Shown: positions 1 through 7,495 of the stretch, piece after piece
How the letters are laid out: each line of letters opens with the position of its first letter
Position numbering within the stretch: the stretch's first letter is position 1
Assembly (NCBI GenBank): GCA_002782345.1
Contig: PFHO01000069.1
Coordinates: 1 to 12,496 of the forward strand
Reading direction: 5' to 3'
DNA: 12,496 bases
From: Candidatus Moranbacteria bacterium CG_4_8_14_3_um_filter_34_16
GTDB taxonomy: Bacteria > Patescibacteriota > Minisyncoccia > Moranbacterales > UBA2206
Made by a program: the position numbers and the translations under genes
Notes under the pieces: model-generated
Seen by the model: only the letters and a program-made list of their open reading frames with translations
Databases searched by the model: none
What the model was told of the DNA's origin: nothing

Positions 1-897
1 TATAATTATTCTTTTTATTCCGAAGTAGATGCTAAGAATTGTGGATTGGAAGAAACAAAACATTTTGAACTTTCTAGTCCGATGAATCAGGATCAAAAAT
101 ATGTCCGAGTAAGTCTTGCACCGAATATGATGAAAAATGTTAAAACGAATATAAATAATTTTGAAAGTTTTAGAATTTTTGAAATTGGAAAAACCTATTT
201 TCCAAATAATAATGTAGTGGAAGAAAAAAGAATGCTTGTGATGGTGCAGGTTCTAGAAAAAGACCCCATAAGTTTTGCTGAGGCAAAACACGGGGCAAGC
301 AAAAATGCGGAAACTTTTTATGAACTTAAAGGCGCGGTAGAGGATTTATTGAAAAAAAATAATCTTGATGAAAATTCAATTTTATTCAAAGAATTTTCTC
401 AAATTTCAACACTGGAAACTCCCAAAAATCAAATTGGAAAAATTTATCATCCTTCAAGAAGCGCGGAAATTATTATAAACGAGGAAATGATTGGAATAAT
501 AGGGGAAATTAATCCAATAATTTTAGAGAAATATAAAATTAAGAAAAGAGTGGCGATTTGCCAATTGGACACGGAGAAACTTTTAAAAATTTCTCAAAAA
601 GAAATTATCTATAAGCAACTGCAAAAATTTCCTGTTGTTACTCGCGATATTTCAATGCTCGCGAAAAGTAAAATTAAAGCGATTGAAATTAAAAATCTGA
701 TCAAAAAAATTGGTGGAAATTTAGTTTTGGATGTTAAAATGTTTGATGTTTTTTTCAAAGATGGAGTAACGAGTTTCGCCTATCATATTGAATTTGGCTC
801 ATCCGAGCGAACACTAGAAAGCAAAGAAGTTGATGATTTAATGGAAAGAATTGTCGCAGGCTTGGAAAAAGAATTGGGCGTGGAAATTAGAAAATAA
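1..897 (+). CDS. pheT: Phenylalanyl-tRNA synthetase beta subunit, C-terminal part (5' end outside window)
   Basis: This is the beta chain of the alpha2-beta2 enzyme that charges tRNA-Phe in the cytoplasm. The frame is open from the first base, so about 298 C-terminal residues are present of a protein that is usually near 800. A TTG at 46 is not a credible start, because homologous sequence continues upstream of it. The first part (SSPMNQDQ, then VRVSLAPNMM and FRIFEIGKTYF) matches the catalytic-like core of PheT, where the family has an NP.S.E...R.SLLPGLL...FEiG pattern. The last ~93 residues, from about KFPVVTRDIS to the end, are the FDX-ACB anticodon-binding domain, with the typical closing segment TLESKEVDDLMERIV. 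The gene ends in TAA at 895-897, only 2 nt before valS, so the two synthetase genes are probably co-transcribed. The 5' end and any upstream control region are not visible. Confidence 0.95.
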   Translation, partial: YNYSFYSEVDAKNCGLEETKHFELSSPMNQDQKYVRVSLAPNMMKNVKTNINNFESFRIFEIGKTYFPNNNVVEEKRMLVMVQVLEKDPISFAEAKHGASKNAETFYELKGAVEDLLKKNNLDENSILFKEFSQISTLETPKNQIGKIYHPSRSAEIIINEEMIGIIGEINPIILEKYKIKKRVAICQLDTEKLLKISQKEIIYKQLQKFPVVTRDISMLAKSKIKAIEIKNLIKKIGGNLVLDVKMFDVFFKDGVTSFAYHIEFGSSERTLESKEVDDLMERIVAGLEKELGVEIRK

Positions 898-899
898 TT

Positions 900-3476
900 A
901 TGCCAGAAATTTCAAAAACTTACGAACCCCAAAAATATGAGAATGAAATTTATACGCTGTGGGAAAAGAGCGGTTTTTTTAGTCCTGACAAAATAAAATC
1001 AACCAAGAGATATTGCAATGTTTTGCCTCCACCCAATGCCAACGGTGAGCTTCATTTGGGACACGCGTCAGGCTACACCGTAATGGATATTTTTGGACGT
1101 TATCACCGCCTGAAAGGCGAGAAAGTTTTGCTTTTCCCGGGGAAAGATCACGCGGGAATTCAATCGCAGGTGGTTTATGAAAAGAAAATAAAAGAGGAGC
1201 GAGGAATAAGTCGTTATGATTTGGGGCGAGAAAAATTTTACAAGGAAATATATGATTTTTGTATTGATAGGTCAAATTATATGCGCGCGCAAGAAAAGAA
1301 AATCGGTATTAGCACCGATTGGTCGCGAGAAAAATTTACCCTTGATCCGGATGTAATGCGCAGAGCATTGGAAACTTTTATCAAAATGGAAAAAGACGGG
1401 ATGATTTATCGCGGAGAAAGAATAATCAATTGGTGTCCCAGATGCGCCACTGCGCTTTCCGATATTGAAGTAATACACAAAAAGACAGCTGGAAAATTAT
1501 ATTATATCAAATATCCTCTCAAAAATTCTGATAAATTTATCACGGTTGCGACTACGCGTCCGGAAACAATGTTGGGAGATGTGGCGGTAGCAGTTAACCC
1601 AAAAGATAAACGTTATCAAAAAATGATCGGGAAAATAGCTGTTTTGCCATTACAAGAGCGAGAAATTCCCATAATTTCCGACCGAAGAATGGAAATGGAT
1701 TTTGGCACTGGCGCGGTGAAAATTACGCCAGCTCATGATCCGTTAGACTGGCAAATTGGCAAGGATCACAAACTTCAAGAAATTCAAGTGGTTGATGAAA
1801 AAGCGCAGATTACAAAATTGGGCGGAAAATATGCGGGGCAAAAAATTATGGAAGCGCGGGAAAATATTATTAATGATTTATCCAAACTTGGATTAGTTGA
1901 AAAAATAGAAGAAAGCAATATCAATAAATCCATTTGCGAACGTTGCAAAGAAACAATTGAACCGTTGATTTCCAAGCAGTGGTTTGTAAATGTGGATGCT
2001 AAAAAATATTCTTTGAAAAAAGAATCTTTGAAAGCGATTAAAACGGGGAAGATTGGAATTTATCCAAAAAGTTTTGGAAAAATAATGACGAAATGGTTTT
2101 TGGATTTGCATGACTGGTGCATCTCGCGTCAAATTTGGTGGGGACCGCAAATTCCGGTATGGTATTGCGCAAAATGCGGAGAAAAAGAATATATTACTTC
2201 CATTGAGAAGCCGAAAAAATGTCCCAAATGCAAAGGGACAAAGCTAACTCAAGATCCGGATACTTTTGACACGTGGTTTTCTTCCGGACAATGGCCATAT
2301 ACAACATTAGGATATCCAAAAAACAAAGATTATAAAGATTTCTATCCAACAGAGATGATGGTTACAGGAAGAGATTTACTTTTCTTTTGGGCATCTAAAA
2401 TGATTATGATGGGGTTATACCGAACCGGCAAAACTCCTTTCAAGAATTTATTTTTTACCGGACTTATTCGCGATAAAGATGGTCTTAAGATGTCAAAATC
2501 AAAAGGCAATGGAATTGATCCATTGGTAATGATTGAGAAATATGGAGCGGACGCGCTTCGTATGAGTCTTATTACTGACGCCACTCCCGGACTGGACACG
2601 CGACTCTATGAAGAAAAAATAGAAAAGTATAGAAATTTTGTAACGAAGCTTTGGAATATTTATCGTTACAGTTTTAGTTCAAAAGAGAAATTTGAACTGC
2701 TGGAAAAAATTTCCAAAAATAAAATAAACAGCTTGACAGATCGCTTTATCGTTTCACGGATTAATCAAACAATTTTGGCAGTTTCAAAAATGTTAGAAAA
2801 AAAGAATATCGCGCTGGCGGAAAATATTCTCATTAAATTTACTTGGGACGAATTGGCTGATTGGTATTTGGAAATTCATAAACTGGAAAAAAATGACAAA
2901 GTTTTAGGGTATGTTTTAGAAAAAATATTGAAATTATGGCACCCTTTTATGCCTTTTGTGACGGAAAAAATTTGGCAGGATGTTTTTGGAGGAAAAAAAA
3001 TGTTGATGATGGAAAAATGGCCAAAAGCGAACAATAAATTGGTTGATAAAACGGCGGAAAAAGAATTTAAAAATTTGCAAGAAATAATCAGAAAAATTAG
3101 GAATATTCGTTCCAGTTATCACATTGATAACGGAAAAAATATCAATGCGTTTGGAGGTAAAATTTTTAACAAGGAAATTATTGAAAAGCTGACAAGAATA
3201 AAAATTTTTTCAGAAAAATCAAATAAAAAATTAATGAAAGTGGCAGATATAGGTTTGGATATTGCTGATTTAATTGATACAGGAAAAGAAAAGAAAAATT
3301 TGGAAAAAGAAATCAAAAATCTGGAAAATTTGGTTTCTAAAAATAGCGTTCTTTTGAAGAATGAAAAGTTTCTTCTCAGCGCGCCAAGAGAAATAATTGC
3401 GAAAAACAAGAATAAATTGGAAGAGTATAAAAAAATGTTGAGGACGCAAGAAGAATTGTTAAACAATCTTGGATAA
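900..3476 (+). CDS. valS: Valyl-tRNA synthetase
   Basis: This class I synthetase charges tRNA-Val in the cytoplasm. At 858 aa it is close to the usual ValS size. The HIGH motif appears as HLGH at residues 52-55, following PPPNANG, and KMSKS is at 530-534. The CP1 editing domain (about 190-350) carries TTRPETMLGD and GTGAVKITPAHDP, a proofreading signature. DWCISRQIWWG at about 405 is the ValS/IleS/LeuS catalytic-core motif, with the ValS form. Two Cys sets look like zinc ribbons: C179/C182 with C346/C349, and C423/C426 with C441/C444. The C-terminal ~55 residues are Lys/Glu/Leu-rich and form the coiled-coil arm typical of ValS, which separates it from IleS. The ATG at 900 lies 2 nt after the pheT stop with no clear Shine-Dalgarno sequence, suggesting translational coupling. 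No strong terminator follows the stop. Confidence 0.97.
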   Translation: MPEISKTYEPQKYENEIYTLWEKSGFFSPDKIKSTKRYCNVLPPPNANGELHLGHASGYTVMDIFGRYHRLKGEKVLLFPGKDHAGIQSQVVYEKKIKEERGISRYDLGREKFYKEIYDFCIDRSNYMRAQEKKIGISTDWSREKFTLDPDVMRRALETFIKMEKDGMIYRGERIINWCPRCATALSDIEVIHKKTAGKLYYIKYPLKNSDKFITVATTRPETMLGDVAVAVNPKDKRYQKMIGKIAVLPLQEREIPIISDRRMEMDFGTGAVKITPAHDPLDWQIGKDHKLQEIQVVDEKAQITKLGGKYAGQKIMEARENIINDLSKLGLVEKIEESNINKSICERCKETIEPLISKQWFVNVDAKKYSLKKESLKAIKTGKIGIYPKSFGKIMTKWFLDLHDWCISRQIWWGPQIPVWYCAKCGEKEYITSIEKPKKCPKCKGTKLTQDPDTFDTWFSSGQWPYTTLGYPKNKDYKDFYPTEMMVTGRDLLFFWASKMIMMGLYRTGKTPFKNLFFTGLIRDKDGLKMSKSKGNGIDPLVMIEKYGADALRMSLITDATPGLDTRLYEEKIEKYRNFVTKLWNIYRYSFSSKEKFELLEKISKNKINSLTDRFIVSRINQTILAVSKMLEKKNIALAENILIKFTWDELADWYLEIHKLEKNDKVLGYVLEKILKLWHPFMPFVTEKIWQDVFGGKKMLMMEKWPKANNKLVDKTAEKEFKNLQEIIRKIRNIRSSYHIDNGKNINAFGGKIFNKEIIEKLTRIKIFSEKSNKKLMKVADIGLDIADLIDTGKEKKNLEKEIKNLENLVSKNSVLLKNEKFLLSAPREIIAKNKNKLEEYKKMLRTQEELLNNLG

Positions 3477-3527
3477 TTTTTTGAAAAATATTAAATGGAA
3501 GTTTGCGCGCTTCAGTGTCAGAGTCTC

Positions 3528-3556
3528 TTTACATAACGGATATGTTGTGCTATTAT
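3528..3556 (+). promoter_or_regulatory. Sigma70-type promoter, probably for rnpB
   Basis: TTTACA at 3528-3533 (5 of 6 matches to the -35 consensus) and TATTAT at 3551-3556 (5 of 6 matches to the -10) are separated by exactly 17 nt. Transcription would start near 3563, about 60 nt before the inferred mature 5' end of RNase P RNA. A short leader would then have to be removed. A 9-nt palindrome (3520-3528) abuts the -35 box and may be chance. A weaker alternative is TTTACT at 3578 with TTATCA at 3602 (18-nt spacer), which would start closer to the mature RNA. Confidence 0.6.
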
Positions 3557-3621
3557 GCTCAAATGAGATCGCTGATTTTTACTTCAAAAAAGGCAAATTA
3601 GTTATCAAAGAGCTGTTTTAG

Positions 3622-3980
3622 ACATATATCAAGGCAAATTGGCTAATTGAGCTTTGCTTTTGGCAAAGTTAGGAAAGTCCGGACATTCATTTGCTCAACA
3701 AAATAGAGTAAAATGGTAGCGGGTAATTCCCGTCTGGAGCAATCCACGAGGTGCGAGCAGAGACGCTTTTATTAGAAATAATAAAAGTATCCCTTTGCGG
3801 GATAAGTTCTTATAGCAATATAAGAAGTGAAACGGCTAAATCCTTACCTGAATGCAAGGTCGTGTCTTGTTCTACACTAGTAAGAGCAAGAAGTGCCGCT
3901 TGATCTTAATGGCAACATTAAGGCTAGATAAATAATTAGCGAATACAGAATCCGGCTTATAGATTTGCCTTGATATATGT
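3622..3980 (+). ncRNA. rnpB: RNase P RNA (bacterial type A-like)
   Basis: This is the catalytic RNA of RNase P, which removes 5' leaders from pre-tRNAs. Conserved region I (aggaaagtccggac) is at 3671-3684 and conserved region V (acagaatccggcttatag) at 3945-3962; together they form helix P4. P1 is an 18-bp perfect helix, 3622-3639 with 3963-3980, and can extend to 25 pairs (3615-3639 with 3963-3987) with two G-U pairs. P2 pairs 3642-3648 with 3934-3940. P3 pairs about 3650-3657 with 3663-3670. P18 pairs 3905-3911 with 3916-3922 around a GCAA tetraloop. The P10-P12 region holds three local hairpins (3766-3787, 3789-3803, and 3807-3826 with a GCAA loop). A hairpin in the P15 position (3866-3873 with 3883-3890) has a 9-nt loop without GGU. 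The ends are inferred from P1 and could differ by a few nt. Confidence 0.96.
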
Positions 3981-3992
3981 TTAAAATTTTTG

Positions 3993-4034
3993 ATAATTGT
4001 AAGTTTTATGCAAATACACCAATTATGAATTTTT
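3993..4034 (+). terminator. Possible terminator after rnpB
   Basis: A 7-bp AT-rich stem (3993-3999 with 4020-4026) encloses a 20-nt loop and is followed by a run of T at 4030-4034. The stem is weak and the loop long, so this is a tentative call. An alternative is the extended P1 helix of RNase P RNA itself, whose 3' strand runs directly into TTTTT at 3987-3991 and could act as the terminator stem. Either would separate rnpB from the polysaccharide locus. Confidence 0.3.
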
Positions 4035-4036
4035 CT

Positions 4037-4157
4037 TGGATTTGCGCGTTTGACGAAAAATTGATAAAAATATTTTTAATCTTGTTTAAACTATCCGAAA
4101 TTAAATTAATTTCACAAATTAGGCTTTAATAATTTTTCGTCAAACGCACAAACTCCA
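4037..4157. repeat. Imperfect inverted-repeat element of about 120 bp
   Basis: The left arm 4041-4062 and the right arm 4131-4152 are reverse complements over 22 nt with one mismatch, 17 of them continuous (4046-4062 with 4131-4147). Pairing extends outward through tgga (4037-4040) and tcca (4154-4157) past a one-base bulge, and inward with wobbles to about 4068/4125. The 68-nt centre is very AT-rich and contains a 17-nt palindrome at 4097-4113. No T-run follows on either strand, so it is not an ordinary intrinsic terminator. No target-site duplication is evident. It could be a MITE-like remnant, a structured 5' leader of the next gene, or a protein-binding site. TTGACG at 4050 within the left arm resembles a -35 box, but no convincing -10 follows at normal spacing. 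Confidence 0.75.
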
Positions 4158-4191
4158 TATTGATAAAAATGAGTAATTTATAAAGAACAAA

Positions 4192-5607
4192 ATGAAAAGA
4201 TCCGAACTTTTTTTTAGCGCTATTCAGGTTCCAATTGATTTTGCGATGATACTTTTAGCCGCTATTAGTGCTTTTTCTGTCAGAAATATTCCGGAAGTTT
4301 TGGCACTTAAACCAAAGTTATATAATTATCCTTTTGAAACATATATTAAGATCGTTTTGATTGTTATTCCTTTATTTATTTTGATTTATGCGTTAGAAGG
4401 ACTTTATGATATTAGAGTTACCAGAAAATTTTGGAAGGAAACTTTAAAGGTTTTCAATGCCACTTCTATCGGGTTGGTTGTTATTATTGTAACTATTTTT
4501 TTAAAGCGAGAATGGTTTTCTTCTCGCTTTATTATTTTGTCGGCGTGGGGGTTGGCAGTGATTTATGTTGTTTTAGCACGTTATTTTTTGCAAGTTGTTC
4601 AAAAATGGTTGTTGGTTAATCGTCAAATAGGCGTTCATAGAGTACTTCTTATAGGAAGAAACGGAAAAATTCGCAATCTTTCTGAGATGATTTCTCAGCG
4701 TCCTTCGATGGGTTTTCAAGTGGTGGATTGGTTGGATAACGCCAGTATAAAAAATATCAAAAAAATAAAAAAGGAAAGAGGAATTGATGAAATAATTTTA
4801 TGCGAACCAACACTGACGGATGATGAACAAGAAAAATTGATAGATTATTGCGCCATTCAAAACATTAAATTTCGCTATATTCCCACCACGCTTCAAACTT
4901 CTAAATTTGAAGTGGGAATATTGAATGGAGAACCGCTAATTGAAGTGCGGAATACTCCGTTGGATGGTTGGGGGAGAATTATGAAAAGAATTTTTGACAT
5001 ATTTTTTTCTTTGTTGGGAATAATTTTTTCTTCTTTAATTATGCTAATAACGGCTGTTGCCATAAAACTAGACAGCAAAGGAGAAATAATATACAAAAAT
5101 GAAAGAATTGGTGCTGACGGAAAAAAATTTTTTGTTTATAAATTCAGATATTTCAAAAATGAATTTTGTATTTCAAAAGAAAATCCCAAGTTAAATGAGG
5201 CTTTAAAATTTGAACAGAGTTTGATTGAGACGCAAAGTGTGAGAAAAGGACCTTTGTATAAAATTAAAAATGATCCGCGAAAAACTCGCGTAGGAACTTT
5301 TATTGAAAGATATTCTATTGATGAGTTGCCTCAATTTTTCAATGTTCTCTTGGGTTCAATGAGTATGGTGGGACCCAGACCGCATCAAAAGAGAGAAGTG
5401 GAAAAATATATGGAATATCACAGAAGATTGCTTACTATAAAACCTGGTGTTACTGGAATGGCACAAGTTTCCGGTCGGAGCGATTTGGATTTTGAGGCGG
5501 AATATAAATTGGATTTGTATTATATTGAAAATTGGTCGTTATGGCTGGATATTCAAATTTGTCTTAAAACTTTAGGAGTTTTGTTTAAGAAAAGGAGAAA
5601 TCTATAA
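4192..5607 (+). CDS. Polyprenyl glycosylphosphotransferase (initiating sugar-phosphate transferase of a surface glycan)
   Basis: Enzymes of this family move a sugar-1-phosphate from a nucleotide sugar to undecaprenyl phosphate at the inner face of the membrane, which starts glycan assembly. The 471 residues match the two-part WbaP/WcaJ-type layout. Four N-terminal membrane segments (about 10-30, 52-70, 90-106, 112-130) come first. A cytoplasmic Rossmann-like CoA_binding_3 region (about 145-250) follows. The bacterial sugar transferase domain starts at about 262 (RIMKRIFDIFFSLLG) with its hydrophobic re-entrant segment. YSIDELPQ supplies the Asp-Glu dyad (D377, E378) known to be catalytic in the PglC-like core. 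VGPRP (near 393) and KPGVTGMAQVSGRS are intact family signatures. The stretch after YKFR is divergent compared with the usual FRSM. The sugar used cannot be read from the sequence. The gene opens the locus, and its start has only a weak AAAG upstream. Confidence 0.93.
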   Translation: MKRSELFFSAIQVPIDFAMILLAAISAFSVRNIPEVLALKPKLYNYPFETYIKIVLIVIPLFILIYALEGLYDIRVTRKFWKETLKVFNATSIGLVVIIVTIFLKREWFSSRFIILSAWGLAVIYVVLARYFLQVVQKWLLVNRQIGVHRVLLIGRNGKIRNLSEMISQRPSMGFQVVDWLDNASIKNIKKIKKERGIDEIILCEPTLTDDEQEKLIDYCAIQNIKFRYIPTTLQTSKFEVGILNGEPLIEVRNTPLDGWGRIMKRIFDIFFSLLGIIFSSLIMLITAVAIKLDSKGEIIYKNERIGADGKKFFVYKFRYFKNEFCISKENPKLNEALKFEQSLIETQSVRKGPLYKIKNDPRKTRVGTFIERYSIDELPQFFNVLLGSMSMVGPRPHQKREVEKYMEYHRRLLTIKPGVTGMAQVSGRSDLDFEAEYKLDLYYIENWSLWLDIQICLKTLGVLFKKRRNL

Positions 5608-5667
5608 CAGACATGGTGGAAAATATAGTTGAATAATAAGAGGGATTCTTTTTGAGTATTTCTGAAA

Positions 5668-5676
5668 TGATAAAAT
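5668..5676 (+). promoter_or_regulatory. Possible extended -10 promoter before the first GT4 gene
   Basis: TGATAAAAT matches an extended -10 box (TG-N-TAAAAT), with no good -35 at the usual distance. A start near 5683 would give a leader of only about 9 nt before the ATG at 5692, where no Shine-Dalgarno sequence is present. It lies in the 84-nt gap after the sugar-phosphate transferase gene. The AT-rich background makes chance matches likely. Confidence 0.35.
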
Positions 5677-5691
5677 TTAAACAAAAATTTT

Positions 5692-6819
5692 ATGCGTATT
5701 GCTTTGGTGCATGATTATTTGGTTCAATATGGGGGAGCGGAGAGAGTGTTAGAATGTTTTAGCGAGATTTTTCCTTATGCCACGATTTATACTTTGATTT
5801 ACAGCAAAGAATTGATGCGGGGAAAATTTTCAAAAAAAAATATCCAAACATCTTTTATCCAAAAAATTCCTTTCTCCAAAAGTAATCACAGAATTTTTCC
5901 TTTATTTATGACTTTTGGTGTGGAACAATTTGATTTTTCCGATTATGATGTGGTTTTGAGCGATTCTTCCGGGTTTGCCAAAGGTGCGATAACCGGACCG
6001 GAAACTTTGCATATTTGTTATATGCACACCCCGATGCGTTATGCTTGGGACGATTGTCAAAAATATACCAGTGATTTTTATTTTCCTCGTTTGATAAAAA
6101 AAGTTGTTCCTTTTTTTATGAACTATATTCGTCTTTGGGATAAAGTTAGTGCTGATCGGCCGGATAAAATTATCGCTAATTCCAATTTTGTTTCTAGAAG
6201 AATTAAAAAATACTATCAACGAGAGTCTGAAATAATTCATCCACCCGTTAATCTTGAAAAATTTTATTCGGGGAAAAAACAGGAGGATTATTTTTTAATG
6301 GTGGGAAGGCTAATTGCTTACAAAAGATTTGATATTGGAATAAAGGCTTTCAATAAATTGGGACTAAAATTGAAAATTATCGGGAGAGGACCAGATTTGG
6401 CAAAGCTAAAAAAAATAGCCGGTCCCAATATTGAATTTTTAGGCAGAGTTTCGGATGAAAAACTGGCTAAGAATTATGCTCAATGTCGTGCTTTTATTTT
6501 TCCACAAGAAGAAGATTTTGGAATTGTGGCTATTGAGGCGATGGCATCTGGAAGACCGTTGATTGCTTATAAAGGCGGGGATATTGTAGAACATATGGAA
6601 GATGGAAAATCTGGAATATTTTTTGAAAAACAAAATAAGGAAGATATTATAAACGCGATAAAAAAATTTGAAAAAATGCAGTTTGACAGCGATTATATAA
6701 GAAAAAGTGTTTTAAAGTTTGACAAAAGCTTTTTTAAGGCTAAAATAAAGGAATATATTGAAAAAGAATTGGAAAAACATAAGAAAAAATTGAAAAATTT
6801 TAAAGGGATATTTTTTTAA
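5692..6819 (+). CDS. GT4-family glycosyltransferase
   Basis: This is a retaining GT-B glycosyltransferase of 375 aa, the usual family length, predicted to add a sugar from a nucleotide donor to the lipid-linked glycan on the cytoplasmic face. The N-terminal acceptor domain opens with MRIALVHDYLVQYGGAERVL, whose GGAER turn is typical of GT4 enzymes. MHTPMRYAWD in the middle resembles WbaZ-like mannosyltransferases. The C-terminal donor-binding domain contains LMVGRLIAYKRFD and the EX7E motif with E274 and E282 (EDFGIVAIE), followed by AMASGRPLIAYKGGDIVEH. The C-terminus is Lys-rich, which may favour membrane contact. The donor and acceptor cannot be deduced; mannose is only a guess from similarity. 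The ATG has no Shine-Dalgarno sequence, and the gene sits 84 nt after the initiating transferase. Confidence 0.92.
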   Translation: MRIALVHDYLVQYGGAERVLECFSEIFPYATIYTLIYSKELMRGKFSKKNIQTSFIQKIPFSKSNHRIFPLFMTFGVEQFDFSDYDVVLSDSSGFAKGAITGPETLHICYMHTPMRYAWDDCQKYTSDFYFPRLIKKVVPFFMNYIRLWDKVSADRPDKIIANSNFVSRRIKKYYQRESEIIHPPVNLEKFYSGKKQEDYFLMVGRLIAYKRFDIGIKAFNKLGLKLKIIGRGPDLAKLKKIAGPNIEFLGRVSDEKLAKNYAQCRAFIFPQEEDFGIVAIEAMASGRPLIAYKGGDIVEHMEDGKSGIFFEKQNKEDIINAIKKFEKMQFDSDYIRKSVLKFDKSFFKAKIKEYIEKELEKHKKKLKNFKGIFF

Positions 6820-6876
6820 CTTGGTTTTTGGCGGATTTTTTATGCGATTTATTTTTAAAAACTGAAAAACGAATAT

Positions 6877-7482
6877 ATGGAACTAAAACAATATTTTCAG
6901 ATGATGAAAAAAAATTTCACTTTGTTCGTTTGGATTTTAGGGGCGACATTTTTTTTGGTTTTGGGATATTTCTTTTTTCGTCCACTTTCTTATAATACTT
7001 CGTTAACGATCAATATCTCTAGATTAGGAACGCAAGAAACTTCAGATTATCGTTTTGATGATTTTTATCGTTTGCAAGCGGATGAAAAATTTGCCGAAAC
7101 GATAGTGGAGTGGCTTAAGAGTCCTCAAATAATTAGTGAAATATATTCTCAATCAGGAATTGATTTGGGAGAAAAAAGTCTCAAAAAAATAGTTAGAATT
7201 TTTAAGGCGGAAAAAAGATCTTCCCAGGTTGTTTTTGTTGAATTTTCCACTTCTTCTGAAAAAGACGCTCCAAAAATTTCCAAAAATTTGATCAAGATTA
7301 TTTCTCAAGAAACCGAAAAATTAAATGTGAAACAGAAAAATAAAGATTGGTTTTTTGTTTTAGGAAATGATCCTGTCACTCGCAAAATTACGCCGGATTA
7401 TTTGAAAGTTATTGGAGGAACTATTTTTGTGGGATTTTTTTTGTCTTTTTGGGGAGTTTTGTTGAAACATTATTTGGAATAA
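6877..7482 (+). CDS. Small Wzz-like membrane protein (possible glycan chain-length determinant)
   Basis: The 201-aa protein has a membrane segment near each end (about 16-36 and 175-197), with roughly 140 mostly polar residues between that would face outward. This hairpin topology, the FFFRPLSYNTSLTINI strand just after the first segment (compare the P...Y.A...i.v start of Wzz domains), and its place among glycosyltransferases point to the Wzz/polysaccharide co-polymerase group, which controls glycan length. It is shorter than typical Wzz proteins (about 300 aa or more). It lacks the PxxP-rich second membrane segment and has no attached tyrosine-kinase domain. The assignment therefore rests mainly on topology and context. 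The gene starts 57 nt after the preceding glycosyltransferase with no clear ribosome-binding site, and ends 13 nt before the next gene. Confidence 0.65.
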   Translation: MELKQYFQMMKKNFTLFVWILGATFFLVLGYFFFRPLSYNTSLTINISRLGTQETSDYRFDDFYRLQADEKFAETIVEWLKSPQIISEIYSQSGIDLGEKSLKKIVRIFKAEKRSSQVVFVEFSTSSEKDAPKISKNLIKIISQETEKLNVKQKNKDWFFVLGNDPVTRKITPDYLKVIGGTIFVGFFLSFWGVLLKHYLE

Positions 7483-7495
7483 TCAGATCTAAAAA

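Noticed and set aside
46..48. TTG at 46 as the start of the first gene
   Set aside because: The same frame is open to base 1, and the sequence before the TTG reads as continuous PheT protein, so the gene simply begins outside the window.
979..3466. Several minus-strand open frames of 60-115 codons opposite valS
   Set aside because: They lie wholly opposite a well-supported gene, show no recognisable motifs and have no promoter or ribosome-binding context. They arise from the codon bias of the + strand gene.
3470..3500. T-run after the valS stop as a terminator
   Set aside because: The only possible stem is a few A-T pairs with no G-C pairs, so it is too weak to call.
4037..4157. The inverted repeat as an intrinsic terminator
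   Set aside because: Neither strand has a T-run following the hairpin, and the 68-nt loop is far larger than in normal terminators.
4431..4619. 62-codon + strand frame inside the sugar-phosphate transferase gene
   Set aside because: It is out of frame within the membrane-spanning region of a real gene, and its hydrophobic look comes from T-rich codons.
5613..5636. Seven-codon mini-frame (ATG to TAA) after an AAGGAG near the end of the sugar-phosphate transferase gene
   Set aside because: The spacing of about 15 nt is too long, the frame is tiny, and the AAGGAG is explained by Lys/Arg codons at the end of the upstream gene.
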